Below, one piece after another: positions 17,294 through 25,579 of a stretch of 64,000 nt of DNA. Position numbers and translations under genes: made by a program. Source of the stretch: Citrobacter sp. Marseille-Q6884 (GTDB taxonomy: Bacteria; Pseudomonadota; Gammaproteobacteria; Enterobacterales; Enterobacteriaceae). The notes under the pieces were generated by a model, which worked only from the letters and a program-made list of their open reading frames with translations, was not told where the DNA came from and did no database searches. Each line of letters begins with the position of its first letter. Position 1 is the stretch's first letter. The stretch lies in NCBI RefSeq assembly GCF_945906775.1, contig NZ_CAMDRE010000001.1, forward strand, positions 558,001-622,000, given 5' to 3'.

Positions 17294-18214
17294 ATGTTTT
17301 ACGGTGTTGATATTGGCGGAACAAAAACTGAAATTGTCGCCTTTGATAAGGAAATGCAGGTTTGCTGGCGCAAGCGCGTTGCCACGCCGGTTAAGGATTA
17401 TGAACTCTTTCTTTCGACCTTTGCCTCTCTTATTGATACCGCCGACTGGGCAACGGGAACGCAGGGTAAAATCGGCATCGGCATGCCGGGATTAATGGAC
17501 AGGCATACCGGAAAACTCCTGTCCTCTAACGTGCCCTGCCTGACCGGGCGCCAGGTCATGAACGATCTGGCTCATCGGCTCAACCGTTCAGTTGAGCTGG
17601 ACAACGACTGCTGTTGCTTCGCGCTATCGGAGGCCCATACCCAGCAGGCGCGTCAGTTCTCCCGAATATTTGGCGCCATTATTGGTACCGGTATGGGCGG
17701 TGGCTTAGTCATTGACGGTCAGTTGTATCGGGGTCGCAACCGGATGGCCAGCGAGTTCGGCCATTTACCGCTGCCCGCAACGTTTATGCGTCGCTACCAC
17801 CTGCCGGAACTGAAGTGTGGCTGTGGCTTACAAGGCTGTGTGGAGCGCTATCAATCCGGCCCGGGCCTGCTCTGGCTGCATAAACACTTTAGCGGTGAGC
17901 AGCTGAAAATGGAGACATTGCTGGAGAACTACCGTCAGGGAAACGCCAGCGCAGTGACAACCGTGGAGGCGTGGATCGATATGCTGGGCTGCACACTGGC
18001 ACAACTACAACTGATTCTGGATGTCGATGCGTTTATTTTGGGGGGCGGTATGTCCAACATCCAGGAGCTTTATACGTTACTGCCGCCGGCCATGTCACGC
18101 TACCTTTTCCCTGGCTTAGCACCTGCCCGCGTGTTCCCGGCCATCCATGGCGCATCAAGCGGTGTACGTGGAGCCGCGTTACTGCTGGTTGAACAGGGAG
18201 AACCGGCCCACTAG
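17294..18214 (+). CDS. ROK-family sugar kinase, NagK-like
   Basis: Cytoplasmic ATP-dependent sugar kinase, 306 residues, resembling E. coli N-acetylglucosamine kinase NagK in length and layout. The phosphate-binding DIGGTKT lies at residues 6-12 and the catalytic aspartate at D105 in LDND. EFGH (154-157) and CGCGLQGCVE (175-184) carry the structural zinc and sugar-binding residues of ROK kinases. The C-terminal VDAFILGGGMSN segment closes the ATP site. It is the last gene of the ABC operon, 17 nt after the oxidoreductase. Phosphorylation at O6 of an N-acetylhexosamine is a reasonable guess, but other hexoses are possible. Confidence 0.88.
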   Translation: MFYGVDIGGTKTEIVAFDKEMQVCWRKRVATPVKDYELFLSTFASLIDTADWATGTQGKIGIGMPGLMDRHTGKLLSSNVPCLTGRQVMNDLAHRLNRSVELDNDCCCFALSEAHTQQARQFSRIFGAIIGTGMGGGLVIDGQLYRGRNRMASEFGHLPLPATFMRRYHLPELKCGCGLQGCVERYQSGPGLLWLHKHFSGEQLKMETLLENYRQGNASAVTTVEAWIDMLGCTLAQLQLILDVDAFILGGGMSNIQELYTLLPPAMSRYLFPGLAPARVFPAIHGASSGVRGAALLLVEQGEPAH

Positions 18215-18220
18215 AGGAGA

Positions 18221-18243
18221 GCTGGCAAGCCTGGCTTGCCAGC
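18221..18243. terminator. hairpin between convergent ROK kinase and DeoR genes
   Basis: GCTGGCAAGC-CTG-GCTTGCCAGC is a perfect ten-pair stem with a 3-nt loop in the 37-bp gap between convergent genes. No T-run follows on either strand, so it may be an mRNA 3'-end stabiliser rather than an efficient intrinsic terminator. Confidence 0.65.
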
Positions 18244-18251
18244 CACCTGGC

Positions 18252-19022
18252 TTATTCATCCGCAATCACGACGTCAATGCCAAGCTGGGTTAAGGTTCGA
18301 TGATAATTCTCCGGTATACCGCTGTCGGTAATCACCCGATCAATCCCGCTGATTTCACTGATCATACAGAAGCTTTTGCGCCCAAATTTACTGGAGTCAG
18401 CCACCACGGTGACCTCCTGCGCCACCTGACACATCACTTGATTGAGGTGTGCTTCCCCGGGATGGGGAGTGGTAATCCCCGCTTCCAGACAGAACCCATC
18501 GACACCTAAAAAGAGCTTATCAAACCGATACTGTCTGAGCTGATGCTCTGCCGAAGGGCCATACAGTGAATACACGCTTTGTCTGACATTCCCGCCCAGA
18601 ATCATGACGTCCACGCGTTCAAAGTTGGCAAGCTCCCAGGCGATATTAAGCGCATTGGTCATCACCACCAGATCACGGCGATTTTTTAGCATTGGGGGAA
18701 TGAGCGCGGTAGTGGAGCCAGAATCGAGGATTAACGTGTCGCCATCTTTCACAAAACTGGCCGCTTTCTCCGCAATTTGTGATTTAACGTCGCGGTTGAG
18801 CCGGTCTTTATCCTGTAAGGGTCGGTCAAGGGCAAAGTGCTGGTTTAACACCGCCCCGCCGTAGGAGCGCATGACACATCCCTTCTTTTCCAGATAGCGC
18901 AAGTCGTTGCGGATCGTGACAGATGAAACACCAAAATGGAGGCTGAGTGGTTCCACACGCACACTGCCCTGATCGCATAGCAGATCGATAATTTGCTCGC
19001 GACGTCTTAAGTTATCCAGCAT
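18252..19022 (-). CDS. DeoR-family transcriptional regulator of the ABC operon
   Basis: DeoR-type repressor, 256 residues. The N-terminal helix-turn-helix (REQIIDLLCDQGSVRVEPLS, then VSSVTIRNDLRYLEKKG) occupies about residues 8-55. The effector domain that senses phosphorylated sugars has LDSGSTT and LFLGVDGF. It resembles AgaR, encoded 325 bp away on the same strand (for example the GVSTVTIRNDL helix, LFLGVD and VVTDSSKF), so the two are probably related duplicates or co-acquired. Its position at the end of the ABC/oxidoreductase/kinase operon makes it the likely local regulator. The effector may be the kinase product; this is inference. Confidence 0.88.
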   Translation of the reverse strand: MLDNLRRREQIIDLLCDQGSVRVEPLSLHFGVSSVTIRNDLRYLEKKGCVMRSYGGAVLNQHFALDRPLQDKDRLNRDVKSQIAEKAASFVKDGDTLILDSGSTTALIPPMLKNRRDLVVMTNALNIAWELANFERVDVMILGGNVRQSVYSLYGPSAEHQLRQYRFDKLFLGVDGFCLEAGITTPHPGEAHLNQVMCQVAQEVTVVADSSKFGRKSFCMISEISGIDRVITDSGIPENYHRTLTQLGIDVVIADE

Positions 19023-19073
19023 TTCTATTGCTCCATCAAATATTCATATTGTTATGTTTTAGCGCTTTAGCAC

Positions 19074-19192
19074 TTTCGTTTTCTTTTGAATATATTACAT
19101 CAGAAGCAAAAAGGTGAATTTGTGAGCACTGCTCCAGCGTTGATTTTAGAAAAAAAAGCGCATTCTTTTTCGGTTTAGACAAATCGAAAAGG
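19074..19192. promoter_or_regulatory. candidate operators in front of the DeoR gene
   Basis: Two motifs lie upstream of the DeoR gene. TTTCGTTTTCTTTTG starts at 19074 and resembles half of an AgaR site. The imperfect palindrome CTTTTTCGGTTT-AGAC-AAATCGAAAAGG (19165-19192, ten of twelve pairs) shares TTTTTCGGTTT with the region upstream of the ABC operon near 11519. They are plausible autoregulatory sites. The rest of the 325-bp gap (19023-19347) contains no gene that I can support. Confidence 0.4.
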
Positions 19193-19266
19193 AGAAAAGC
19201 GAAAGAATGAAAACGGGCAGAACATTAAGTGGGGTAGAAAAAGGCGGGATCTTTGCGGTAAAACGA

Positions 19267-19299
19267 AAGCGAGCCGCAGAAAAAGCTCGCTTATTTTTT
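19267..19299 (+). terminator. terminator-like hairpin between the two regulator genes
   Basis: AAGCGAGC at 19267-19274 pairs with GCTCGCTT at 19285-19292 across a 10-nt loop and is followed on the plus strand by ATTTTTTC. The strong T-run is on the plus strand, although both flanking genes are on the minus strand. On the minus strand the hairpin is followed by TCGTTTT, so it could also end agaR transcription. Confidence 0.65.
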
Positions 19300-19347
19300 C
19301 TTTCTGTTTAATTGAAACCGATCACAATTTTGAGTTTTCGCGGGGCG

Positions 19348-20151
19348 TTACTCAACAATGATCACTTCAACACCGCAGCGGCGTAATTCCTGCAAACTCT
19401 CTGCCGGAATACCTTCGTCAACAATAATGGTGTGAATACGTTGTGTATCAATGATTTTATGCAGACTGGAGCGATTAAATTTACTGGAATCCGTCACCAC
19501 GATAATACGCTCGGCCACTTCACACATCCGGCGATTCAATCTGGCTTCGTCTTCATTATGCGTACTCACACCCCGTTCTAAATCGATGGCATCAACGCCA
19601 AGGAACAGCATATCGAAGTGGTAGTTCTGTAACGATTGCTCCGCCTGGTCGCCATAAAATGACTGCGACTGCCGACGCAAATGCCCACCGGTCATCAGCA
19701 GTTCTACACCATCAGCTTCCAGTAACGCATTGGCGACATTCATGCCGTTGGTCATCGCAATCACATCGGTATGCTGGCGCATCAGACGGGCAATTTCATA
19801 CGTCGTGGTACCGGAATCCAGAATCACGCGGTGACCCGGTTTGATCAGTTCAGCGGCTGCACGGGCAACACTGCGTTTCATGGCGGTATTGAGTGAGCTT
19901 TTGTCCTCAACAGAGGGTTCCACACCCGGCGTATTACTGTCGCAAATCAGCGCACCACCATAAGCGCGGACAGCAATGCCCTGCTTTTCCAGAAAAGCCA
20001 GATCGTTGCGGATCGTCACCGTGGATACGCCGAAGAAAACAGAAAGATCGTTCACCTGCACGCTTCCTTGCTGTCGCAACCGCTGGATGATCTGCTCACG
20101 CCGCTCGCTGGTACCTGTCACGCGCTTACTTGCAGCATCGGTATTGCTCAT
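19348..20151 (-). CDS. agaR: DeoR-family repressor of the aga regulon, AgaR
   Basis: Repressor of N-acetylgalactosamine/galactosamine catabolism. The 267-residue protein matches E. coli AgaR along its length: an acidic N-terminal tail, the helix-turn-helix SVQVNDLSVFFGVSTVTIRN, the invariant GHRVILDSGTTTYEIARLM of the DeoR sensor domain and DMLFLGVDAIDLERGVSTHN. It is divergent from kbaZ, and the spacer carries AgaR-type operators, one about 20 bp upstream of its own start, consistent with autoregulation. Phosphorylated GalNAc or GalN is the expected inducer. Confidence 0.96.
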   Translation of the reverse strand: MSNTDAASKRVTGTSERREQIIQRLRQQGSVQVNDLSVFFGVSTVTIRNDLAFLEKQGIAVRAYGGALICDSNTPGVEPSVEDKSSLNTAMKRSVARAAAELIKPGHRVILDSGTTTYEIARLMRQHTDVIAMTNGMNVANALLEADGVELLMTGGHLRRQSQSFYGDQAEQSLQNYHFDMLFLGVDAIDLERGVSTHNEDEARLNRRMCEVAERIIVVTDSSKFNRSSLHKIIDTQRIHTIIVDEGIPAESLQELRRCGVEVIIVE

Positions 20152-20172
20152 AAGAGATCCCTTAATTAATAC

Positions 20173-20192
20173 TTTCGTTTCATTTCGTTTTG
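20173..20192 (+). promoter_or_regulatory. AgaR operator 1 (agaR/kbaZ spacer)
   Basis: TTTCGTTTCATTTCGTTTTG matches all 20 positions of the core of the E. coli AgaR consensus as I recall it (TTTCRTTTYRTTTYNYTTKK). It lies 21 bp upstream of the agaR start codon. Confidence 0.8.
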
Positions 20193-20312
20193 TCTATTAA
20201 CGCCTTTCTTTTCACGGAATGCAAGCGCAATAAGCCGCTCTGAGGCACACAGATCTACCGCTGAAACCTTTCATTATGTTTCTTTTGTGAAACAGATCGG
20301 AAAACCAGTATC

Positions 20313-20366
20313 TTTCGTTTTATTTTTATAACACCATGATGCAGTATCAAATGAAACAAAACGAAA
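20313..20366. promoter_or_regulatory. AgaR operators 2 and 3 in front of kbaZ
   Basis: A degenerate plus-strand copy (TTTCGTTTTATTTTTATAAC, 20313-20332) is followed by a good minus-strand copy at 20347-20366 (TTTCGTTTTGTTTCATTTGA on that strand, 19 of 20 positions). The pair flanks the region just before the kbaZ ribosome-binding site. This arrangement suits repression of the kbaZ promoter. Confidence 0.7.
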
Positions 20367-20401
20367 GATTGATGTCGCCATCATCTGACCTGGAGAGGAA
20401 A

Positions 20402-21697
20402 GTGAAACATCTAACTGACATGGTGGAACAGCACAAACGCGGAGAAGCTAACGGGATTTATGCCGTTTGTTCCGCGCACCCACTGGTACTGGAATCCGCA
20501 ATACGCTTCGCCCATGCGAACCATACACCACTACTCATTGAAGCAACCTCCAACCAGGTTGACCAGTTTGGCGGCTACACCGGTATGACGCCAGCCGATT
20601 TTCGCAATTTTGTCTACAGCCTGGCCGACTCGTTTGATTTTCCACGGGATAGATTAATTCTGGGCGGAGACCATCTGGGGCCAAACCGCTGGCAAAATCT
20701 CCCCGCCGAACAGGCAATGGCCAATGCTGACGATCTGATCAAAAGCTATGTCGCCGCCGGTTTTAAAAAGATCCACCTGGATTGCAGCATGTCCTGCGCC
20801 AACGACCCGGTTCCCCTGACGGATAAAATCGTCGCTGAACGTGCCGCCCGACTGGCGAAGATCGCCGAAGAAACCTGCACAGCCCATTTTGGCGAATCTG
20901 ATCTGGTCTACGTGATTGGTACGGAAGTCCCGGTACCTGGTGGGGCTCACGAAACGTTAACCGAGCTGGAAGTCACCACGCCTGATGCTGCACGCGCCAC
21001 GCTGGAAGCTCACCACCATGCGTTTGAAAAACAGGGTCTGGACGCCATCTGGCCGCGTATTATCGCACTGGTTGTTCAACCCGGCGTCGAATTCGATCAC
21101 ACGCATATCATCGATTATCAGCCGCAGAAAGCTGTCGCCTTAAGCAAGATGGTGGAAGCCTACGACACGCTGGTATTTGAAGCACATTCAACGGATTACC
21201 AAACACCGCAGTCCCTACGTCAGCTAGTGAAAGACCATTTCGCTATCCTGAAAGTCGGTCCCGCGTTGACCTTTGCCCTGCGCGAAGCCCTGTTCTCACT
21301 GGCCGCCATTGAGGAAGAACTGCTGCCTGCAAAAGCGAGTTCCGGCCTGCGCCATGTTCTGGAAAGCGTCATGCTTGACCGCCCCGAATACTGGCAAAGC
21401 CATTACCACGGAGATAGCCACGCGCGTCGTCTGGCTCGCGGCTACAGCTACTCCGATCGGGTACGTTATTACTGGCCGGACAGTCAGATTGATGACGCCT
21501 TCGAACGCCTGGTGCGTAACCTGGCTGACGAACCTATTCCGCTGCCGCTGATCAGCCAGTATTTACCGTTGCAGTACGTAAAAGTACGCGAGGGCAGTCT
21601 CAGAGCAACACCACGAGAACTCATCATTAACCATATTCAGGACATACTGCAGCAATATCACTGCGCCTGCCTGGGTGCATCATTTCATAACGCATAA
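20402..21697 (+). CDS. kbaZ: tagatose-1,6-bisphosphate aldolase subunit KbaZ
   Basis: Non-catalytic subunit required for full activity and stability of the KbaY aldolase, in the last step of GalNAc/GalN breakdown. The 431-residue protein (MKHLTDMVEQHKRGEANGIY...) matches E. coli KbaZ/AgaZ, including LIEATSNQVDQFGGYTGMTP, LILGGDHLGPNRWQNLPA and YVIGTEVPVPGGAHETL. I place the start at the GTG at 20402-20404. It has a strong GGAGAGGAAA just upstream and aligns with the family start, whereas the in-frame ATGs further upstream fall in AgaR operator sequence. It heads kbaZ-agaVWEFA. Confidence 0.94.
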   Translation: MKHLTDMVEQHKRGEANGIYAVCSAHPLVLESAIRFAHANHTPLLIEATSNQVDQFGGYTGMTPADFRNFVYSLADSFDFPRDRLILGGDHLGPNRWQNLPAEQAMANADDLIKSYVAAGFKKIHLDCSMSCANDPVPLTDKIVAERAARLAKIAEETCTAHFGESDLVYVIGTEVPVPGGAHETLTELEVTTPDAARATLEAHHHAFEKQGLDAIWPRIIALVVQPGVEFDHTHIIDYQPQKAVALSKMVEAYDTLVFEAHSTDYQTPQSLRQLVKDHFAILKVGPALTFALREALFSLAAIEEELLPAKASSGLRHVLESVMLDRPEYWQSHYHGDSHARRLARGYSYSDRVRYYWPDSQIDDAFERLVRNLADEPIPLPLISQYLPLQYVKVREGSLRATPRELIINHIQDILQQYHCACLGASFHNA

Positions 21698-21716
21698 CAA
21701 GAAAGAGAAAAATTCT

Positions 21717-22190
21717 ATGCCAAACATTGTATTAAGTCGCATTGATGAACGCCTGATTCATGGTCAAGTTGGTGTGCAGTGGGTTGGATTTGCGGGGGCA
21801 AATCTGGTTCTGGTCGCAAATGATGAGGTCGCTGAAGATCCGGTTCAGCAAAACCTTATGGAAATGGTGCTGGCTGAAGGGATCGCCGTCCGTTTCTGGT
21901 CACTGCAAAAAGTGATCGACAACATTCATCGTGCCGCCGATCGACAAAAAATTCTGCTGGTTTGCAAATCACCCGCGGATTTTTTACGGCTGGTCGAAGG
22001 TGGCGTACCTGTGAACCGCATCAACGTAGGCAACATGCACTACGCCAACGGTAAGCAGCAAATCGCCAAAACAGTTTCTGTAGACGCTAACGATATTACG
22101 GCGTTTAACGGGCTGAAAGCTGCCGGGGTGGAATGCTTCGTACAGGGCGTTCCAACAGAACCAGCCCAGGACCTCTTTAAACTTCTCTGA
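21717..22190 (+). CDS. agaV: GalNAc PTS enzyme IIB, AgaV
   Basis: Cytoplasmic IIB component of the mannose-type phosphotransferase system for N-acetylgalactosamine. The 157-residue protein reads MPNIVLSRIDERLIHGQVGV, with the phosphorylated histidine at H15 in RLIHGQV, the hallmark of mannose-family IIB proteins. The start ATG is 19 nt after the kbaZ stop and has AAGAAAGAGAA upstream. It accepts phosphate from AgaF and passes it to sugar entering through AgaW/AgaE. Confidence 0.95.
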   Translation: MPNIVLSRIDERLIHGQVGVQWVGFAGANLVLVANDEVAEDPVQQNLMEMVLAEGIAVRFWSLQKVIDNIHRAADRQKILLVCKSPADFLRLVEGGVPVNRINVGNMHYANGKQQIAKTVSVDANDITAFNGLKAAGVECFVQGVPTEPAQDLFKLL

Positions 22191-22200
22191 GGAATTCACA

Positions 22201-22980
22201 ATGGAAATTAGTCTGTTGCAGGCTGTTGCGTTGGGTATTCTCGCCTTTATCGCAGGCCTGGATATGTTCAACGGGTTGACGCACATGCACCGCCCGGTTG
22301 TGCTTGGACCGCTGGTTGGTCTGATTCTGGGCGATCTGCATACCGGTATTTTAACCGGCGGTACACTGGAACTGGTCTGGATGGGTCTCGCCCCACTGGC
22401 TGGCGCCCAGCCACCAAACGTGATCATCGGCACCATCGTTGGGACCACCTTCGCCATTACCACCGGTGTGAAACCTGAAGTGGCCGTCGGTGTGGCGGTA
22501 CCGTTCGCCGTAGCCGTTCAGATGGGTATTACCTTCCTCTTCTCGGTTATGTCAGGGGTTATGGCTCGCTGCGACCGTATGGCAGCCAATGCCGATACAG
22601 CAGGGATTGAGCGGGTAAACTATCTGGCATTACTGGCGCTCGGAACGTTCTACTTTTTATGCGCATTCCTGCCGATTTACTTTGGCGCGGAACATGCCAA
22701 AACCGCCATTGATGTCCTGCCAACCCGCCTGATTGACGGCCTGGGTGTTGCGGGCGGCATCATGCCAGCTATCGGTTTTGCCGTGCTGCTGAAAATCATG
22801 ATGAAAAACGTCTACATCCCTTATTTCATCCTGGGTTTTGTTGCCGCGGCCTGGCTCAAGCTCCCGGTACTGGCTATCGCCGCTGCCGCTCTGGCAATGG
22901 CGCTGATCGATTTTCTGCGTAAATCACCTGAACCTACGGCTCCTACAGCACAAAAAGAGGAATTCGAAGATGGCATCTAA
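22201..22980 (+). CDS. agaW: GalNAc PTS enzyme IIC, AgaW
   Basis: Membrane IIC component forming the sugar channel with AgaE. It has 259 residues with multiple hydrophobic helices. The motif MFNGLTHMHRPVVLGPLVGLILGDL near the N-terminus is typical of mannose-family IIC proteins, as is EVAVGVAVPFAVAVQMG. It begins 10 nt after agaV and overlaps agaE by 11 bp. The gene appears full length; in E. coli K-12 agaW is truncated and the GalNAc system is defective, so this strain should have an intact transporter. Confidence 0.94.
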   Translation: MEISLLQAVALGILAFIAGLDMFNGLTHMHRPVVLGPLVGLILGDLHTGILTGGTLELVWMGLAPLAGAQPPNVIIGTIVGTTFAITTGVKPEVAVGVAVPFAVAVQMGITFLFSVMSGVMARCDRMAANADTAGIERVNYLALLALGTFYFLCAFLPIYFGAEHAKTAIDVLPTRLIDGLGVAGGIMPAIGFAVLLKIMMKNVYIPYFILGFVAAAWLKLPVLAIAAAALAMALIDFLRKSPEPTAPTAQKEEFEDGI

Positions 22981-23848
22981 TCAAACGGCTCTGCCGAACG
23001 TTTCCGATACAGAAACAACGCTGCTGTCAGGCACCAATGAAGACGTCTATGAAGACCAGAAAATCGGCGCTGAGTTGACGAAAAAAGATATCAACCGCGT
23101 GGCCTGGCGTTCAATGTTATTACAGGCGTCCTTTAACTATGAACGTATGCAGGCATCAGGATGGTTGTACGGCCTGTTGCCCGCACTGAAAAAGATCCAC
23201 ACCAACAAACGCGATCTGGCGCGTTCGATGAAAGGCCATATGGGTTTCTTCAATACCCACCCCTTTCTGGTGACGTTTGTTATCGGGATCATCCTGGCGA
23301 TGGAGCGTTCCAAGCAGGACGTGAACAGTATTCAAAGCACCAAAATTGCTGTGGGTGCGCCGCTTGGCGGCATCGGTGATGCGATGTTCTGGCTAACGTT
23401 ACTGCCCATTTGTGGCGGGATTGGCGCCAGCCTTGCGCTTCAGGGCTCCATTCTGGGTGCCATCGTCTTTATTGTATTTTTCAACATTGTGCACCTCGGT
23501 CTGCGCTTTGGCCTGGCGCACTACGCTTACCGTATGGGCGTGGCCGCAATCCCACTGATTAAAGCCAATACCAAGAAGGTCGGACACGCGGCATCTATCG
23601 TAGGTATGACGGTAATTGGGGCGCTGGTAGCCACATACGTTCGCCTTAGCACAACGCTGGAAATTACCGCTGGCGATGCGGTTGTGAAGCTGCAAACGGA
23701 TGTTATTGACAAGCTGATGCCTGCTTTCCTGCCACTGGTCTACACATTGACCATGTACTGGCTGGTTCGCCGTGGCTGGAGTCCCCTGCGTCTTATCGCC
23801 ATTACCGTGGTACTCGGCGTGGTAGGTAAGTTCTGTCATTTCCTTTAA
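22970..23848 (+). CDS. agaE: GalNAc PTS enzyme IID, AgaE
   Basis: Second membrane component (IID) of the GalNAc transporter, 292 residues. The start lies inside the agaW end (11-bp overlap), indicating translational coupling. A cytoplasmic N-terminal part (LTKKDINRVAWRSMLLQASF...NYERMQASGWLYGLLPALKK) is the family's conserved segment, followed by hydrophobic helices such as VAIPLIKANTKKVGHAASIV. The C-terminus ends in VVLGVVGKFCHFL, also typical. E. coli strains able to use GalNAc carry agaE here. Confidence 0.94.
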   Translation: MASNQTALPNVSDTETTLLSGTNEDVYEDQKIGAELTKKDINRVAWRSMLLQASFNYERMQASGWLYGLLPALKKIHTNKRDLARSMKGHMGFFNTHPFLVTFVIGIILAMERSKQDVNSIQSTKIAVGAPLGGIGDAMFWLTLLPICGGIGASLALQGSILGAIVFIVFFNIVHLGLRFGLAHYAYRMGVAAIPLIKANTKKVGHAASIVGMTVIGALVATYVRLSTTLEITAGDAVVKLQTDVIDKLMPAFLPLVYTLTMYWLVRRGWSPLRLIAITVVLGVVGKFCHFL

Positions 23849-23864
23849 ATACAAGGGGCTGTAG

Positions 23865-24299
23865 ATGTTAGGTATTATTTTGACGGGTCATGGCGGGTTT
23901 GCCAGCGGAATGGAAAAGGCGATGAAGCAGATTCTGGGCGAACAGTCTCAGTTTATCGCCATCGACTTTCCAGAAACCTCAACCACTGCCTTACTGACCT
24001 CGCAGCTTGAGCAGGCGGTGAGTGAGCTGGATGCCGAGGAAGGAATTATCTTTCTGACCGACCTGCTGGGTGGAACGCCCTTTCGCGTCGCCTCCACGCT
24101 GGCAATGCAAAGGCAAGGGACGGAAGTGATCACAGGGACCAATTTGCAACTGCTGCTGGAGATGGTGCTGGAACGAGAAGGTCTGAGCGGCGAAGCGTTT
24201 CGTTTACAAGCGCTCGAGTGCGGACACCGGGGGTTAACCAGCCTGGTCGATGAGCTGGGACGCTGCCGCGAGGAAAAGCCCGTTGAGGAAGGGATATGA
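23865..24299 (+). CDS. agaF: GalNAc PTS enzyme IIA, AgaF
   Basis: Cytoplasmic IIA component that receives phosphate from HPr. The 144-residue product begins MLGIILTGHGGFASGMEKAM, with the active-site histidine at H9, and contains FLTDLLGGTPFRVA, a conserved mannose-family IIA motif. It follows agaE by 16 nt and overlaps the start of agaA by 4 bp (ATGA), so it is translationally coupled to the deacetylase. Confidence 0.95.
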   Translation: MLGIILTGHGGFASGMEKAMKQILGEQSQFIAIDFPETSTTALLTSQLEQAVSELDAEEGIIFLTDLLGGTPFRVASTLAMQRQGTEVITGTNLQLLLEMVLEREGLSGEAFRLQALECGHRGLTSLVDELGRCREEKPVEEGI

Positions 24300-25429
24300 C
24301 ACAGCTGCTGCGCGCCAGACGTCTGCTGACTGAACAGGGTTGGCTGGACGACCACCAATTGCGTATTGAAGACGGCATCATCACAGCAATAGAGCCTGTG
24401 CCAACAGGCGTGATGAGCCGCGATGTTGAACTGCTTTGCCCGGCGTATATCGATACCCACGTGCACGGTGGCGCAGGCGTCGATGTAATGGATGAAGCAC
24501 CCGATACGCTTGATAAGCTGGCGATGCATAAAGCGCGTGAGGGGGTAGCCAGTTGGCTACCCACTACCGTCACCGCCCCATTGAAGGATATTCACAGGGC
24601 GCTGCAACGCATTGCCCGCCGCTGCCATTCTGGTGGGCCAGGTGCGCAGGTGCTGGGAAGCTATCTCGAAGGCCCGTACTTTACGCCGCAGAACAAAGGC
24701 GCGCATCCCCCCGAACTCTTCAGGGAGCTGGCTCTGAGCGAACTGGATGCGTTGATTGCGATTTCCGAACAGACGTTGCGTGTCGTCGCACTGGCACCGG
24801 AAAAAACCGGCGCACTGCAGGCCATTCACCATCTGAAGCAACAGAATGTGCGGGTCATGCTGGGTCATAGCGCCGCAACCTGGGAACAGACCCGTGCGGC
24901 CTTTGATGCTGGCGCTGACGGGTTAGTGCACTGCTATAACGGCATGACCGGTTTGCATCACCGTGAACCCGGTATGGTCGGCGCAGGTTTAACCGACCCA
25001 CGCGCATGGCTGGAACTGATTGCCGACGGACACCACGTTCATCCGGCGGCCATGAAGTTGTGCTGCTGCTGTGCGCAAGATCGGGTCGTGCTCATCACCG
25101 ACGCGATGCAGGCTGCGGGCATGCCCGACGGGCGCTATACGCTTTGTGGCGATGAGGTAGAAATGTCCGGCGGGATCGTGAGAACGGCTTCCGGCGGTCT
25201 GGCAGGCAGTACGCTCTCGGTTGATGCGGCCGTTCGCAATATGGTCGAACTCACCGGGATAGCCCCTGAAACAGCGATCCATATGGCTTCGTTACACCCT
25301 GCGCGCTTGTTAGGGATCGAAAAGCGTCAGGGATCGTTAGAGACGGGCAAACGCGCCGATATTATTGCGCTCGACAGTGGGCTGCATATGCAACAGATCT
25401 GGATTCAGGGTCAGGCTCTCCCCCTTTAG
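24296..25429 (+). CDS. agaA: N-acetylgalactosamine-6-phosphate deacetylase AgaA
   Basis: Amidohydrolase-superfamily enzyme that removes acetate from GalNAc-6-phosphate to give galactosamine-6-phosphate. It has 377 residues. The metal-site motif YIDTHVHGGAGVDVMD places H55 and H57. GSYLEGPYFTPQNKGAHPPE carries the metal-binding glutamate, and MLGHSAATWEQ, LVHCYNGMTG and VLITDAMQAAGMPDG are NagA-family motifs. It is the last gene of the kbaZ transcript. The 302-bp gap that follows contains a separate AgaR-controlled promoter. Confidence 0.95.
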   Translation: MTQLLRARRLLTEQGWLDDHQLRIEDGIITAIEPVPTGVMSRDVELLCPAYIDTHVHGGAGVDVMDEAPDTLDKLAMHKAREGVASWLPTTVTAPLKDIHRALQRIARRCHSGGPGAQVLGSYLEGPYFTPQNKGAHPPELFRELALSELDALIAISEQTLRVVALAPEKTGALQAIHHLKQQNVRVMLGHSAATWEQTRAAFDAGADGLVHCYNGMTGLHHREPGMVGAGLTDPRAWLELIADGHHVHPAAMKLCCCCAQDRVVLITDAMQAAGMPDGRYTLCGDEVEMSGGIVRTASGGLAGSTLSVDAAVRNMVELTGIAPETAIHMASLHPARLLGIEKRQGSLETGKRADIIALDSGLHMQQIWIQGQALPL

Positions 25430-25579
25430 ACCTTTCATTTTGCCTCATATTGGCCTTTGCTCACCGAGTGCAATGCCTTTCTTTTCCTTTCGTTAAGAAA
25501 AATCAGAACTCAACGTTAATTAAAACTTATCTTTATATATCAATAGATTAATTGAATGAGCTGCTTTCTTGATCACAAA

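Noticed and set aside
20336..20401. N-terminal extension of kbaZ from an upstream ATG
   Set aside because: The extension overlaps AgaR operator sequence and lacks a ribosome-binding site, while the GTG at 20402 has a strong one and aligns with the family start.
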